The notes below the pieces were generated by a model. That model was not told the origin of the DNA, ran no database searches, and saw nothing but the letters and a program-made list of their open reading frames with translations. From positions 86,671 through 150,670 of the forward strand of contig KB304646.1 of the NCBI GenBank assembly GCA_000328365.1: 64,000 nt of DNA. Direction: 5' to 3'. The position numbers were made by a program, and so were the translations under genes. The stretch is from Capitella teleta (Eukaryota > Annelida > Polychaeta > Capitellidae). Below, in pieces: positions 21,095-32,209 of this stretch; within the stretch, counting starts at the first letter, position 1, and each line of letters opens with the position of its first letter.

Positions 21095-21819
21095 ATGCGG
21101 ATGACATCGACTGACGCTTGGAAGAACGTCCTCCTCCTGCTCGTCTTCGTCAGCCGAAACATCGACGCCAGAGGAATCGCTCCACAGGTGAGGATGACGT
21201 CATCTCGTTTCAGTCCACCTGGTCGTGGACGCAGGGCTTAGCGAAGATATCATTATTGACCCCGCCAATCAAAAGGTCAAGGTCATCACATTTGGCGATG
21301 AAAGCATGCAGTTCGTTGTCGATTACGAAAAGGTGAAAGCTTCCTCTGCCATATTTACCAGATAACAACGTCTTCCTTTGCAGAACTCTGCCGGAGTGTT
21401 CATTCTGAGTGAGCGACGTTGCTTTTTGATTTCGTCGCTGGAGAGTCTCCCTCGTCCAGGTCATCGCAGTGCAGTGCTTGGATTGGTGAGCAGCAACGTT
21501 CGTTTCTGAATCGCGTCTTCTTAACTGGTCGTTAATTCGCAGGCCGATCTGGTCGATCTGACAGAGAGTGGAGAGCTGGCGTCAGCATCAGATCTGCCCG
21601 ATGAACTGCGCGCTGTGTGCCATGGCCTTCCAGTCAGCACTCTGCTCTATAGCTCGAAGCAACGTGAGTCACTCTCTCATCTCTTGCTCACTACTCACTC
21701 TCTTGTCCGCAGGGAGATCATACAACTCGCTGAGGCGGCGCCAGAAGAGACGAGCGATGACTCGCAAACATTGCCTCATGTACTTCGCCGCCGAAATATG
21801 CTTCAACTCTGGATTCTGA
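21095..21819 (+). CDS. BRICHOS-domain precursor with a C-terminal two-cysteine peptide
   Basis: Firm exons are 21384-21485, 21543-21663 and 21713-21819, plus the 3' part of an exon ending at 21332, with introns of 49-57 bp. They encode DYEKNSAGVFILSERRCFL, ESLPRPG and LRAVCHGLPVSTLL. This is the BRICHOS pattern of one conserved Asp and two distant Cys, downstream of a beta-strand-like linker. The tail is very basic (SLRRRQKRR) and ends in HCLMYFAAEIC plus five residues. Cleavage after RQKRR would release a 21-residue peptide with one C-x8-C loop, as in BRICHOS-borne peptides such as annelid arenicins (analogy, not proven). The likely N-terminal exon starts at 21095 with a hydrophobic core, WKNVLLLLVFV. 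The in-frame join uses a weak donor at 21199 and an acceptor at 21241 (43-bp intron), giving 174 residues. The stronger donor at 21188 would make a 26-bp, out-of-frame intron. Confidence 0.72.
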
Positions 21820-21899
21820 TTCAATTAAGCAATGAAATCTACATACATAATAGTATTTAAATAATGTAATATGGTGATTTTCAACATCTTTGTACATGA

Positions 21900-21905
21900 A
21901 ATAAA
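21900..21905 (+). promoter_or_regulatory. Polyadenylation signal of the BRICHOS gene
   Basis: AATAAA about 80 bp after the TGA stop, in the same orientation as the gene. Confidence 0.6.
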
Positions 21906-23264
21906 ATTTACACTTTTTACATTATTTCATTCATTGAAACTACAGCGTTATATAAACGAGGCGAACATAATTCCTCACTGTTTGTGTACATGCATTACAT
22001 TACTCGAGTCTGGAATATAATTATTTCATCTCTCTCTCTCTCTCTCTCTCTAATGCAAAGTAGTATTGGTGTGCCGTAAAACAACAATTTCCTTTCTCTA
22101 AAGCAATGTGCTTACCTGCTGCAAGATTCAAAGTCGCTCGGTTATCAGCTCACATGGCATAAAATATGCACGCATATATGCATATACAAGAAGGAACTGA
22201 ATGGTGCCCATGTCTTGCCAATGATCTGCAATTGTGAATGCACATTGGTTTCCAATGCGGATGAACAAGAAAAATGCAGATACTGTACCTAGGTCAGTTT
22301 GCATAATACATATTATACATTACAGGCCACATGCATGTGGTCCTGGTAAAAAAAAAAAATGTAAAGTGAATTTATAGTCTGAATCACAGTTATATTCCAT
22401 CTCTCTGACTTCACAATTATACTTCCCCTGGTTATTGGACCCATCAAACCAACTCAAACCCAACTCCTCGGGGAGCATACAAGCAAGGCGCTTGCTGCCA
22501 CAAAGGCACAGTCCTGCTTAATCAAGCACAAATATCCATCACTGTCCAACCAGGTACCACATTTTGACAATATGCAATGTGTCATGCTGTGGTGAACATG
22601 ATTGTTTCCAGGCCGTAAAATTTGACCCTGGCAAGTTGCCCAACCTGGTATCAAACCCAAGACCCTCTGCACGCTTGTCGCACTATTCCTTTATTTTGGT
22701 GACCAAATAAAGCACTCATGCACCAATAATTAGGCTATGAATCTATATCAAAGGAGCATCGTTTCTTCTGATGATCAGTTAGTTCAGTGGCAGTCGATTA
22801 GCACTTGATGCAAGGAACATGAAATATAAAGAACAGAAATATGGAGAACACAAGACACATTTATGACAATAAGGTTAAGTAATCCAGGAGAGGAACATGA
22901 CTACACAGAACATCTTGTGATCACCTTCGCAAACAGGTGATCATAACTTCTAGCCAACGTCAGCATAAAGAAAAAGAAATTGTCATTTGTAAACACATGC
23001 TGCTCACATCCATAAAATATCTCTGGCAGTCAGAAGAAAAAAAATTTGAGAAATTAAAAACGAGAAGAGGGAAAGCCCCCTGAATACTCTGGCTCTTAAT
23101 AAATACCATGTAAACATGTGTTTACCATACCTCAGCTTGATGAGTAACATGCATCCCTGATAAAAAAGAATTACTATTACCGAGTAGCAAAGTTGAAACT
23201 ATATCATGTAAAATAATTACTAGGAATGCAAAAATGCAGATCTGAATTGTGTTAAGCAGAATCC
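21906..23264. other. Intergenic between BRICHOS gene and BCL7
   Basis: Contains a (CT)n run at about 22029-22052 and otherwise unstructured AT-rich sequence. The right end should contain the 3'UTR of the minus-strand BCL7 gene. No coding support. Confidence 0.5.
22029..22052. repeat. (CT)n microsatellite
   Basis: About twelve uninterrupted CT units. Confidence 0.9.
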
Positions 23265-26200
23265 TCATGACGTTGATGTTTTCCTCTTCTTGGCTGTCGG
23301 TTCCTCTGAGTCTTCTGCAGGGGCGGCTGAATCTGCAAATTCAAAATTCAAATCAATTGAAGGCATCGCACAAACACCATACCTGATGCTGCTGACTGTT
23401 TGGTATTTTCATCCATGTGACCCCCAACCATTCCAAGAGCTGAGGAATGAAACAAAAAGTGAGATGAGGAGGTTTTTTCTTGGCGTTGCTCACCCAAGCG
23501 CATGCTGGGGTCAGCATCATTGCTGTCCTGGCCTTGATTTTCACTGGAAGGAGCAGGGTTGCTGTTGGTGGGGAAAGAGAAGTTGGTCATGGAGTCTTCG
23601 TTCATCATGGGGCCGCCTCCATCTGTTGTGAATCCAGACATTTGACTCTGCTCATCCTGGTTGCACACAGAATCTGGAGAGAAAAGTGATGAGTGCAGGT
23701 TTGCACTTTTGACCGCATTTGTACTTGAGCTGGCCAAAGCTTCAGATTCAGCTTTGAAATGTGGCGAATATCGGCCTAACCCTGACGCTTCGGTGTTTCG
23801 GCTTCTGTTTCCTTACAAGGGTTATTGTACTATAACCACGCCCCAATGTTGGTCACCTGACCATTGATTGGATTCCAATTGGCTGGAGACATTTTATGTA
23901 ATTTGTGACCTAAGCAGATTCCCCCGACCCCCCCCCCCAACTTTTTTATATGCATTCCAAGGTTTGTTCCCAAAATAGAATTGAAATTACTAATTAGCAT
24001 AATATGGCTCAGGGAGCTTCAAACTTGAAAATCAATACTGTAAATCAATACAGTGGAATCTGTTCTCATGGTAACTGCTGCAGCGCCAGTAGGAGTTGAG
24101 GGAGGGATACTGTATTAATATCACTTCATGATCATCTCCAACTCCCTCCCAGGATATATAGGCCTGTACACATACTCATGCAGGACTTTTAAGAGGAGAA
24201 ACCACATTAAGGTGGAATAAAAGGATTTTTCATCTAGGTAGTGCATTTCATTATAGAAGTCACAAATGATTCATTAGGCTTCGACTTCGGCAAATAGTAG
24301 AGCCGAAGCTTCGGTGATTTGGCCAGCTCTAATTTCTACCTTGATTGCTGCTGGCCTGGGAACCCTGTGATGCTTGAGACATGTTGCTGTCTTCGTTGAT
24401 GTCAACCACTCGTTTAGAACCGGGGGCTTCAGTCTTGCCTCCTTTGTCCTTCCCTCCCGAAAGGCGAGGTGATGTCTTACGTGGCGTGGTGGTAGTCTGT
24501 TGAAAGTTGATGGACGGAAATTAATTAGAGATAGAAATGCACAAAATAAATAGAGACAATTACTAAAACAAATAGAGTAATAAAGCAAACCAATAAACTG
24601 GAAATAAATAACTATTTGATACTCTTTTAACATGGACAGTATGAGAAACATACTATCCAGATATATTCATAATTTTCTTAGGATTTAGATAACCGAAAAA
24701 TCTACTGGATTGTTGAATATTGAATATCCGTGCATCCCGATTGAATGGAAGTACACATAATATTAAATTATAAAAAAACATAAATCAAATGGACACTTTA
24801 TATGTGCAGGATGAGATTAAAATAAACTTTGTAGAATTATCAATTATCAGAAGAACAAAAAAAAGCTTGAGCAAAAGAAAAAAAAATTTACCTTTCGCAG
24901 TCTCTGCAAATGGGTGAGAAAATATGAATACACATCAGCAGTATGAATATATGAAACAACAATTTGACTGACAAATTTTCCTTTCCATTTGAAATTTTAA
25001 ACAAAGATAGCATTTGAATAAGTGAATTCCACACTGCACGCTTACATTTTACTTGTATTAATCAAATTTATCAAATTAATTTAAATAATTAGATAAGTGC
25101 ATTATGCTTAAAAGAATATAAATATGGAAAACCTGGTTCGTAATTATGATAGGAGAAAATCATGTTAAGAGTTACCTGGCTCAAGTCTTGATTAGGCACT
25201 GGCACCCATTTGTAGATCTTCATAGTCGTATCCCCAATGGAAATCCACTTCTTTTCCCTGTGAGAAGACAAGAAGAGAGAATGAATCACAAACATTGGCT
25301 AAAACAGCGAGACAGATCAATCATTGAAACACTGTAAAATTAGAAATTGACGAGGCTCAGTCATTTCTTTTACACTGTTACAGGTAAACCCCAATTAAGA
25401 CTCTGGTATTGTAGGAAACCCTTACTGGGATACTTAGATCAGGAGCACCCAAAGAGACAGTTTCAAGCTTGATTTATGGAAACCGATTTTGATATTCTAC
25501 ACTTATTATGGCGTTGTTAAGGGTTAGGGTTAGCAAATGGTTAGGGTTCGCATTCACAAGTCAGCATTAGTGTTGCAGCTAGCCTGCAAGGAATAGCGGA
25601 CCAATATACACTCCTTATGTATATTGCGCTTGAGAAGCTACATTGCAACATTTCGTCATCCTTTAAGTTGACCAATTGCTAGATATACAGGGTGATTCAT
25701 ATTTACAAGTAATGAAGATTTTTCAACCTTGTGTAATGTATTACAAAAAAAGTTCTTTTCTCCAAAACTGAGCAATGTATCCCAATATAAGTATCATTTA
25801 TAGTTAGGGTAGCCTCTTATCTTAAATTCTTGATCGTTATGTCTTTTATTTTAGTCGTTTTGTTTGAATTATTTGATAATTACAAAATTACAATTTACAA
25901 CACCGCGTCGTAAATAACTCAATTTTTCATTCATGATCCTTGCAATCAGGTGTATTCAACTCGCTTGATGAATGTTGTTATCTTATTTTATATCACTTAC
26001 ATAACCAATTAACTGTGATCTTTTTTTTAGTTAGATTTCATAAGATTTGGTGATAGTGCCAATGTGCATGCCTGTTCTTTTGAAGCCTCTGCTTCTCTGA
26101 GCCAAAATAAACAGAATGAGTCCTCATCGTTTTAAACGGTATAAAATATAATTGTATAATATATCATTGTTTTCACTATTATGACTATACTCTATACTAT

Positions 26201-28377
26201 CTATAGTGTCTTGATTATATATGCAATGAGTACAGTAGTACCTGCAAATAACGAACAGTGCTGGATCAAAAAAAAAGTGTTCGTAGTTCGGGTGTGTTCC
26301 TTAGTCAAGGTTGGGTAAAATTAGGTCACTATGGTAACTCATGCTTGTTGAACTGCGTTGTCATAATCATTGCTGTGGATGTTGGAATGTTGGAGCTGAT
26401 TCCGAGAAGTGGATGACCATAGCTTGTTCAGGGGGCCTTTTATTCTGTTCCGTGTAAGTTAATCTCCATCGATGGAGCTGTAACTCTACTCCATCTCTTT
26501 GAAACGCGCGTCGCCTCCGAGCGTGAGATGGGGCTTCGCCTGCGACTCCGCCGCTGAGCCACTCGGCGCCGTCGAGTGACCACGTGCTTACTCCAAAATA
26601 TTATCTCAACGACGATTGTCTGATTTGACAGGTTAAGCCCCGCCCATTGACCCGCTACAATTGACTTCACCCAGTTTTTTTTCAGTTTTCTACTTTGTAA
26701 GCATAATTATGACCGCAATTTATTCTCATATGAAGTGCAACATAACTAGAGCTGGCCGAAGCTTCGGATTCGGCTTCGGAATTCGGCGAATATTGGCCCA
26801 CCCCCAAAACTTCGGTGGTTCGGCTTTTGCCGAAGCGAAGTCGAATAGTGAAAAGAAAAACCCAGAAAAAAGTGTAAACAACCACCCTGCAGTTCTATTG
26901 GGAAAACAAATATATATTCATGAAGTCTGTTGGCTGAATAGTAATATGCTACATGTAGAATAAGTATCCATAATAATTATGTCACATAATCAGCATATTT
27001 CCAAGACATGCATTCCCTGGATGTTTAATAAGGTGCCAATACGGTACTTGTTTGGCGAGTAAAAGTCAGAATGAATTCTGGCAGCTATCCAGACAACTGT
27101 CTAAGGAATATGTTAATGGTTTCCTTATAAGGATTGTTGTACTATAACCACGCCCCTATGTTGGTCACCTGACCGTGTATCGGATCCTAATTGGCTGGAG
27201 ACTTTGTGACCTTTGTGACCTAAGCAGATTCCCCCTTCCCCCCAATCTTATGACATGTATCCCAGGGCTTGTTCCCCAAAAAAATCGAAATTACTAATTA
27301 GCATATCATTTAATTATGGCTAAGGGAGCTTCAAACTTGAAAATCAATACTGTCAAATCTGTCCTCATGGCAACTGCTGCAGCGCCAGCAGGGAGGGATA
27401 ATACTTTCACTTCATGATCTTCCAACTCTCTCCCAGGGTATACTATATATAGACCTGTACATGCACTCACACAGGATATTTAAGGGGAGAAATCACATAA
27501 AAGGTGGAATTAGAGGATTTTTATCTAGGCAAACATAGTGAGGATGTTTCATTACAGAAGTTGCAAATGATTCGGCTTCAGCTTCGGCTCCGGCGAATAA
27601 TAGACTTCCGAAGCTTCTGCTTCGGCGATTCGGCCTTTTTCATGATTCGGCCAGCTCTAAACATAACATACATATCAGTCTTAATCATTTTAAATACCTT
27701 ACAAGCCTTTAAAAACCACCCTTCAGGTGTTATAGGCGCCGCGCACACGGCCGTCTCTGTGGAATTCTATTAACTTGCGAACAGCGAACAGGCACACAAC
27801 AACAGCTCGCATGTATAATTACAGCAATCTATATACCCGCTAAACACCGTAGAACATTGTTAATAGTGTGCTGTGTGCATTTGCCATAAGATTTTATTAT
27901 CTTTTAATTGAAAAAATGTAAAATTAAAATATTTTATTTCTGAGCGGGGTGTTCGTTGTTCGCGTTTCGGGGTGTTCGCTGCTCAGGAGTGATTTCCTAT
28001 TGGTTAACATGAGAGTGAGTTGCGCCCAAAGAAAATCATTCGTTAGAGAGGACTGTTCGCTACAGTAGTCAGTAGAGGTGTGTTCGTTATTCGCAGGTAC
28101 TACTGTATATGAGTCTGAGTGTCGTTCTTTGTGTGTAATACTAACACTAGACTGACTAGTGCTACTACTAGCAGTAGTAGGGTCTCTGAGGGTGACTCAC
28201 TGTCACTCAGTAGTCAGTGAGCCAGTTGAGTGTTGAGTGTAGTGAGTTACTGAGTAGTCGGAACGAAGATCGCCAGAAGCCAACATACCATTTTCTGACT
28301 CTGTCAATGGCGTTGATCACCCTCTTGATGTCTTCTTTCGCTCTGCTTCGTGTTTCTGCTCTCACAGCCCTCGACAT
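23265..28377 (-). CDS. BCL7: BCL7 family protein, SWI/SNF (BAF) accessory subunit
   Basis: Seven exons on the minus strand: 28377-28289, 25257-25176, 24903-24892, 24496-24340, 23673-23494, 23439-23383 and 23332-23265. Phases agree throughout and give 214 residues, in the vertebrate range of about 200-230. The first 55 residues are the BCL7 signature: [20 protein letters not shown], then [28 protein letters not shown]. The rest is low-complexity acidic/Ser/Gln-rich, ending in a basic KKRKTSTS like the vertebrate C-terminus. BCL7 proteins bind the BAF chromatin-remodelling complex through the conserved N-terminus. Exon 3 is only 12 nt (RLRK). Introns 1 and 4 are swollen by transposons (26233-28105 and 23725-24331), while introns 5 and 6 are about 50 bp. 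This is the only copy in the window. Confidence 0.93.
23725..24331. mobile_element. hAT-like MITE in BCL7 intron 4
   Basis: Ends TTGAGCTGGCCAAAGC and the inverted GGCCAGCTCTA, with 8-bp flanks atttgtac (23717-23724) and atttctac (24332-24339), one mismatch. Internal blocks match the larger element at 26747-27659, including ataaccacgcccc, ttggtcacctgacc and aagcagattccccc. No transposase frame. An 8-bp duplication points to the hAT superfamily. The right flank duplication is the BCL7 splice donor itself. Confidence 0.82.
26233..28105. mobile_element. pogo/Tigger-like MITE in BCL7 intron 1, carrying a nested hAT-like MITE
   Basis: The terminal repeats start CAGTAGTACCTGC and match each other at about 24 of 25 positions; TA flanks at 26231-26232 and 28106-28107. 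Repeated 'gttcgttattcg'-type motifs lie near both ends. Without the nested element (26747-27659) it is about 0.96 kb. No transposase was recognised. Confidence 0.85.
26747..27659. mobile_element. hAT-like MITE nested in the pogo-like element
   Basis: Perfect 14-bp terminal inverted repeats, TAGAGCTGGCCGAA, extended imperfectly by many 'cttcgg' units, and a perfect 8-bp target duplication aacataac (26739-26746, 27660-27667). It shares its interior with 23725-24331 but is about 300 bp longer. No transposase frame. Confidence 0.9.
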
Positions 28378-29791
28378 TTTGTTATAGTTTAGTTCTAATC
28401 AATCTCAAAAGAAAGAAAAAGAAAATAAGCCAAGCCACAGGAAATGACGAAATTCGTTGCCGGTTGAAAACAAGCGGCGCGTTATGACATGTTCGTTATG
28501 ATCCATAATTCCATGTCTGTGGCTAATTTGATGCGTTATGATCTCACGCGCCGAAATTCTTCTAAGCTGGGTATTTCTTAGGAATCATGTATGCGCTATG
28601 TAAATGCACCTACGGCAATCTACTGTGTCAACATGGGCAACAGTGGCAACCAAATGTACATGCATGTATCCACGGGCGGTCGTGATACGGAATACTCCAT
28701 GTACAATATTAATTATCGGGCTAGTGTCACTATCCATCCAGCCGATACCGCGACCGGTTACCGGGCGTTTTTGTATGGCATTGGACACACTATTTGTAGT
28801 CACAGCAAATACAAGGGGTTTCTAAGGCGAAGAAGGCCTAATAAAATCATGGAATAACGTGTGCCGCGTGCACGTGTCAGTCCTGGTAGCCAACCATTAA
28901 AGGTGAAAATAAAAAAAAAAGCAAAGAAAAAGTAAAACACTATTGTCTTTTTTTAAGCCATTTGAGGTTTCAAAAAGCCTATTATATAGGCATCCAAAAT
29001 TTTAATTAAAGGGAGGGAGAACTGGTTAAAAATGGACTTTGAGTCGTTATTTGATGCACCAAAAATGATTCCTATGCCTGGCCCACACAAGGAATATCAT
29101 CGCTAACGATTTCGCGGAGATATATTGCTAATTAGGCGTGACGTCAGGAGCTGTGATGAAACACAGTTCCCCATCTTTTACAATGGGCCTCGTCATATCA
29201 GCGTGTCCTGCGACTAAACCCCTGGAAATTTTTTTATTTTCTTTTTGGAAATAGATAGAATAATCATTTTGCCACCAGTCAGGCGTGAACAAAAAAAATA
29301 TTTTTCGCTATTTTTCTTATTTTAACAAGCGATTTTCAAGGACACCTACCATGTTTCTCATCCTGAAACAGTAAAAAGGTCAGCCAGAGTGCACCACGCA
29401 TGCGCTTTCGTTTCGTAAACAACAAACATGTCCTTTTATGGGGAAGATGATTTGCTCTGATTGGCTGAAATCGATAGCTTCACGAGGGGAACGGGACCAA
29501 TCACGGCAAGCCTTCAGCTGACGTTTGCCTCCTATACTTCGTAATGGAAGCCATTCTCCCATAGGCCCAATGCTAACCCCGATATTCGAAATGCATTATT
29601 TCCTTATGCTTGCATCCAGGCATGGTGTTTTTGGCACGGAATGCTATCAATTAGTGCTATGAGTCAATAGAACATCACTTAAAATTCAGTTCCCCATCCC
29701 TAATTGGGCGGCATGTGCACACAATGATCACTCTTCTTCAGCACAACAGAATTTTAATCATCAAATGAAACAAATAAACACTTTGAAAAAA
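28378..29791. other. Intergenic, BCL7 upstream region
   Basis: The BCL7 promoter must lie just right of 28377 (minus strand). An A-rich tract sits near 28910. Around 28970-29700 is AT-rich sequence with no feature I can name. The 88-residue open frame at 28591 has no domain and is probably chance. Confidence 0.45.
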
Positions 29792-31104
29792 TTACATGAA
29801 GTCTTCCTGGTCTTTATCAAATCGCAACTGAACAGGATCAATTTGCAGAAATCCTATGAAGTCACTCAAACTGGGTTTGGGTTCAATGCTGAGTCTTTCG
29901 TGGAGGTTGACCACCGCTTCCTGGCAAACAGCTCTCCATTTGTTGGTTAGGTCATCAAGCTCTGATAAGTCATTCTGGGGAGAGAAAAACTCAAATTTAT
30001 TCTGGAAATTCGTCTTTGATGAAATACGTGTAAAAAATGGAAATTACCCCTGTATACAATAAACAGAGACAGATGGCATCACCCCTCTGTGACTCCTCAA
30101 CAGCTTGAAAAAGGCCGCCCTGAGTTCTTTTACTGACTGTGAGAAACGATGCAGCCAATGTTACTTAAATATTTTTGTGTATAAATTTTTGAGCTTATTT
30201 ATCAATCAATTCTGTAAGCTGTGTCTCTGCTACACCATCATCGCAACAGTCAATAACTTCCCACTGTAACTTCTTACTGTACGTTATTTTAAGTACTTGT
30301 ATATTAGTAAATATGTTATCTTGTTTATCTCGTTGCAAGATTGAGCGAATAAATGAATTTCATTTAATGCATTTATGCAAAGAAATTAAGCAAAAAGTAA
30401 AGTTTGAATGAGGGAGGAACATTTAAATGCGAGTGGTGAGTGATTGCAAAGAAAGCAAAATCAGAAGAGCCCCTGAACGAGCATTAAAAAACGGCATCTC
30501 TTCTATGGCGCTTCAATACAAACTCTCTGCTTTGTTTTGATTCTAGCCATCTAGGTGATAAACATTAATGTTATTAATGTCACGAATGACAGAGGCTGTG
30601 TGAGCAGGCAGGCAAACGGGCAGACAGTTACAAACGTGCATGGAAACATAACCTCCACTGATGGCGGAGGTAATTGTATAAATAACCCACCAACTAATTG
30701 GCAATGACTGTGACACACAATTGTGTCAACATGGCCTGCTGATCTCTGTAAGCTGTTACCTTTGAGCGATACAGCTTCACCAGTGTCAGCTTGCGCAATT
30801 TCTCCTCCTTCAAATGTATTTCACTCAGCAATGCTGTTCTCTGCTTACGTAGATCTTCTGAACTGAGAAGATGGCTCAAATTGTCAACAGAGGGTTTAAC
30901 GGATGAATCACAGGAAATATGATTATCAGTGATTTTGATGGAAGATGCCACATCATCAGCATTTATCTCCTCAGATATCTGAGACTGAACAGGAGTCGCT
31001 GGGGATTGTTCGTTATCCCGTAGGGCACGTTTACTCGGAATTCCATCATCCAAAGAAGTTTTCTTCCTCTTGCTCGGAGTGGCCTTCTCTATGTCATCTG
31101 CCAT
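29792..31104 (-). CDS. SFR1: SFR1/MEI5-type homologous-recombination factor (Swi5 partner)
   Basis: Two exons, 31104-30760 and 29974-29792, join in phase 0 to 175 residues. The N-terminal half is polar and disordered with basic patches (ATPSKRKK). The C-terminal half is the conserved Sfr1 coiled-coil: LRKQRTALLSEIHLKEEKLR, LTLVKLYRSK, then LDDLTNKWRAVCQEAVVNL and a closing SLSDFIGFLQIDP...DKDQEDFM. The KW-R-x-x-x-QEA block and an acidic-Phe end are typical of animal SFR1. With Swi5 this protein stabilises RAD51 filaments in homologous recombination. It is shorter than human SFR1 (about 245) because the N-terminal region is short. The single intron, about 785 bp, includes an old repeat (30395-30500). 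Confidence 0.88.
30395..30500. repeat. Interspersed repeat, copy 2 (pair with 8640-8745)
   Basis: Same ordered blocks as at 8640-8745 (tttgaatgagggaggaacat, aaatgcgagtggt, cgagcatta). It lies inside the SFR1 intron. Confidence 0.6.
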
Positions 31105-31551
31105 CAGAGCGGCCGGTGATCATCCATGAATGCAAATATTTCCTATTGATTATTGACACACCTGAAAAAGCGAGAGAAAACTAAATGCTCAGTACATGTA
31201 TACAATTTAGATGTTGAAACTTCCAACGGGTGGGTATTTTCCTAAAATTCTCACTTGCTCTTGCAGTGCGTGTACAGTGATTGCTAAAACCAAATAATGT
31301 AAAAGTACTAATACAAAATCCAAAAGTATCTACGAGTATCTCGTAGCCATGCAATGATGCATCATTTCATGCACAATTATTAACACTGCAGCCAATCTGA
31401 GCCAGCCGGAAAAAAAATCAGTGAGTTACCAACAAAAAGGTTGGCTGACCGACTAGCCAGCTGAAGAAGGCCTCAGCCAGCCACAAATCAATCGGCTAGC
31501 TGGCTTCGGGGTCTATTAACTTATTCAACTATTAATAATAAAATAATTAAA

Positions 31552-31895
31552 TAGTAGCACAGATAAATCGGGTGAGGTCTGCGTACCTCCCGGTCTCGCT
31601 GTAGAATGTCAATCAATGTCAGCAAATTAAGTAGTAAGAAACTTGATAGATCAGAGTGAGTCTCAGAGTCTAACTCTAAGACTAAGACTAACTTCACTAA
31701 CTGACTAAGACTAACTCACTAAGAGTAGCTCCCCAAGGGTAGCGGAGCAGTTCCTACACACCTACAGCTTGGGGAGCTACACTAGTAAAAGTAAGAGTAA
31801 AAGTCTAAAAAGAAGCGTTGGGATTAGCTGACATAGTCACATACTACAGCGAGCCCAATGGGTCTCCAGACCTCGCTCCGAGAATCTGTGCTACG
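31552..31895. mobile_element. Foldback (long inverted-repeat) MITE
   Basis: The left arm (from gtagcacagataaatcggg) and the reverse complement of the right arm (gtagcacagattctcggag) match imperfectly over about 75 bp. The middle contains another hairpin, gtagctccccaag at 31724 against cttggggagctac at 31769. Related single arms lie at 6212 and 41942, and the central hairpin recurs inverted at 40318-40386. Superfamily unknown. Confidence 0.7.
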
Positions 31896-32209
31896 TTAGG
31901 ATGGATTACATTTACAGGATAAATAATGCGAGGTCGATATAGCACCATCATGACCATCACGTGGCGTCTCATTGTAGTATGTCACTGTGTTGAATAATTC
32001 ATCATTGTCAGTTTGAGAATCATGAATATAATATTGGTTAGAGTAATGCGAGCAATTCATCACTTTGAAATCGGGACCATTGAAAACTCGTCGTCTTCTC
32101 GTGAATGTAATCGAGTAAAATGGAGGTACTGACTAGCAATCATCATCATCATCGTCTAGGATTCTATATAACCAAGGCCAGGTCAGGCCGCCAGGGGTTG
32201 ACAAATTTT

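Noticed and set aside
25515-25555. Telomere-like ttagggttag repeats
   Set aside because: Only about three imperfect units; too short to claim an interstitial telomere.
28591-28857. 88-residue + strand frame upstream of BCL7
   Set aside because: No homology recognised, no acceptor or polyadenylation signal in place, and overlapping frames on both strands are equally open.
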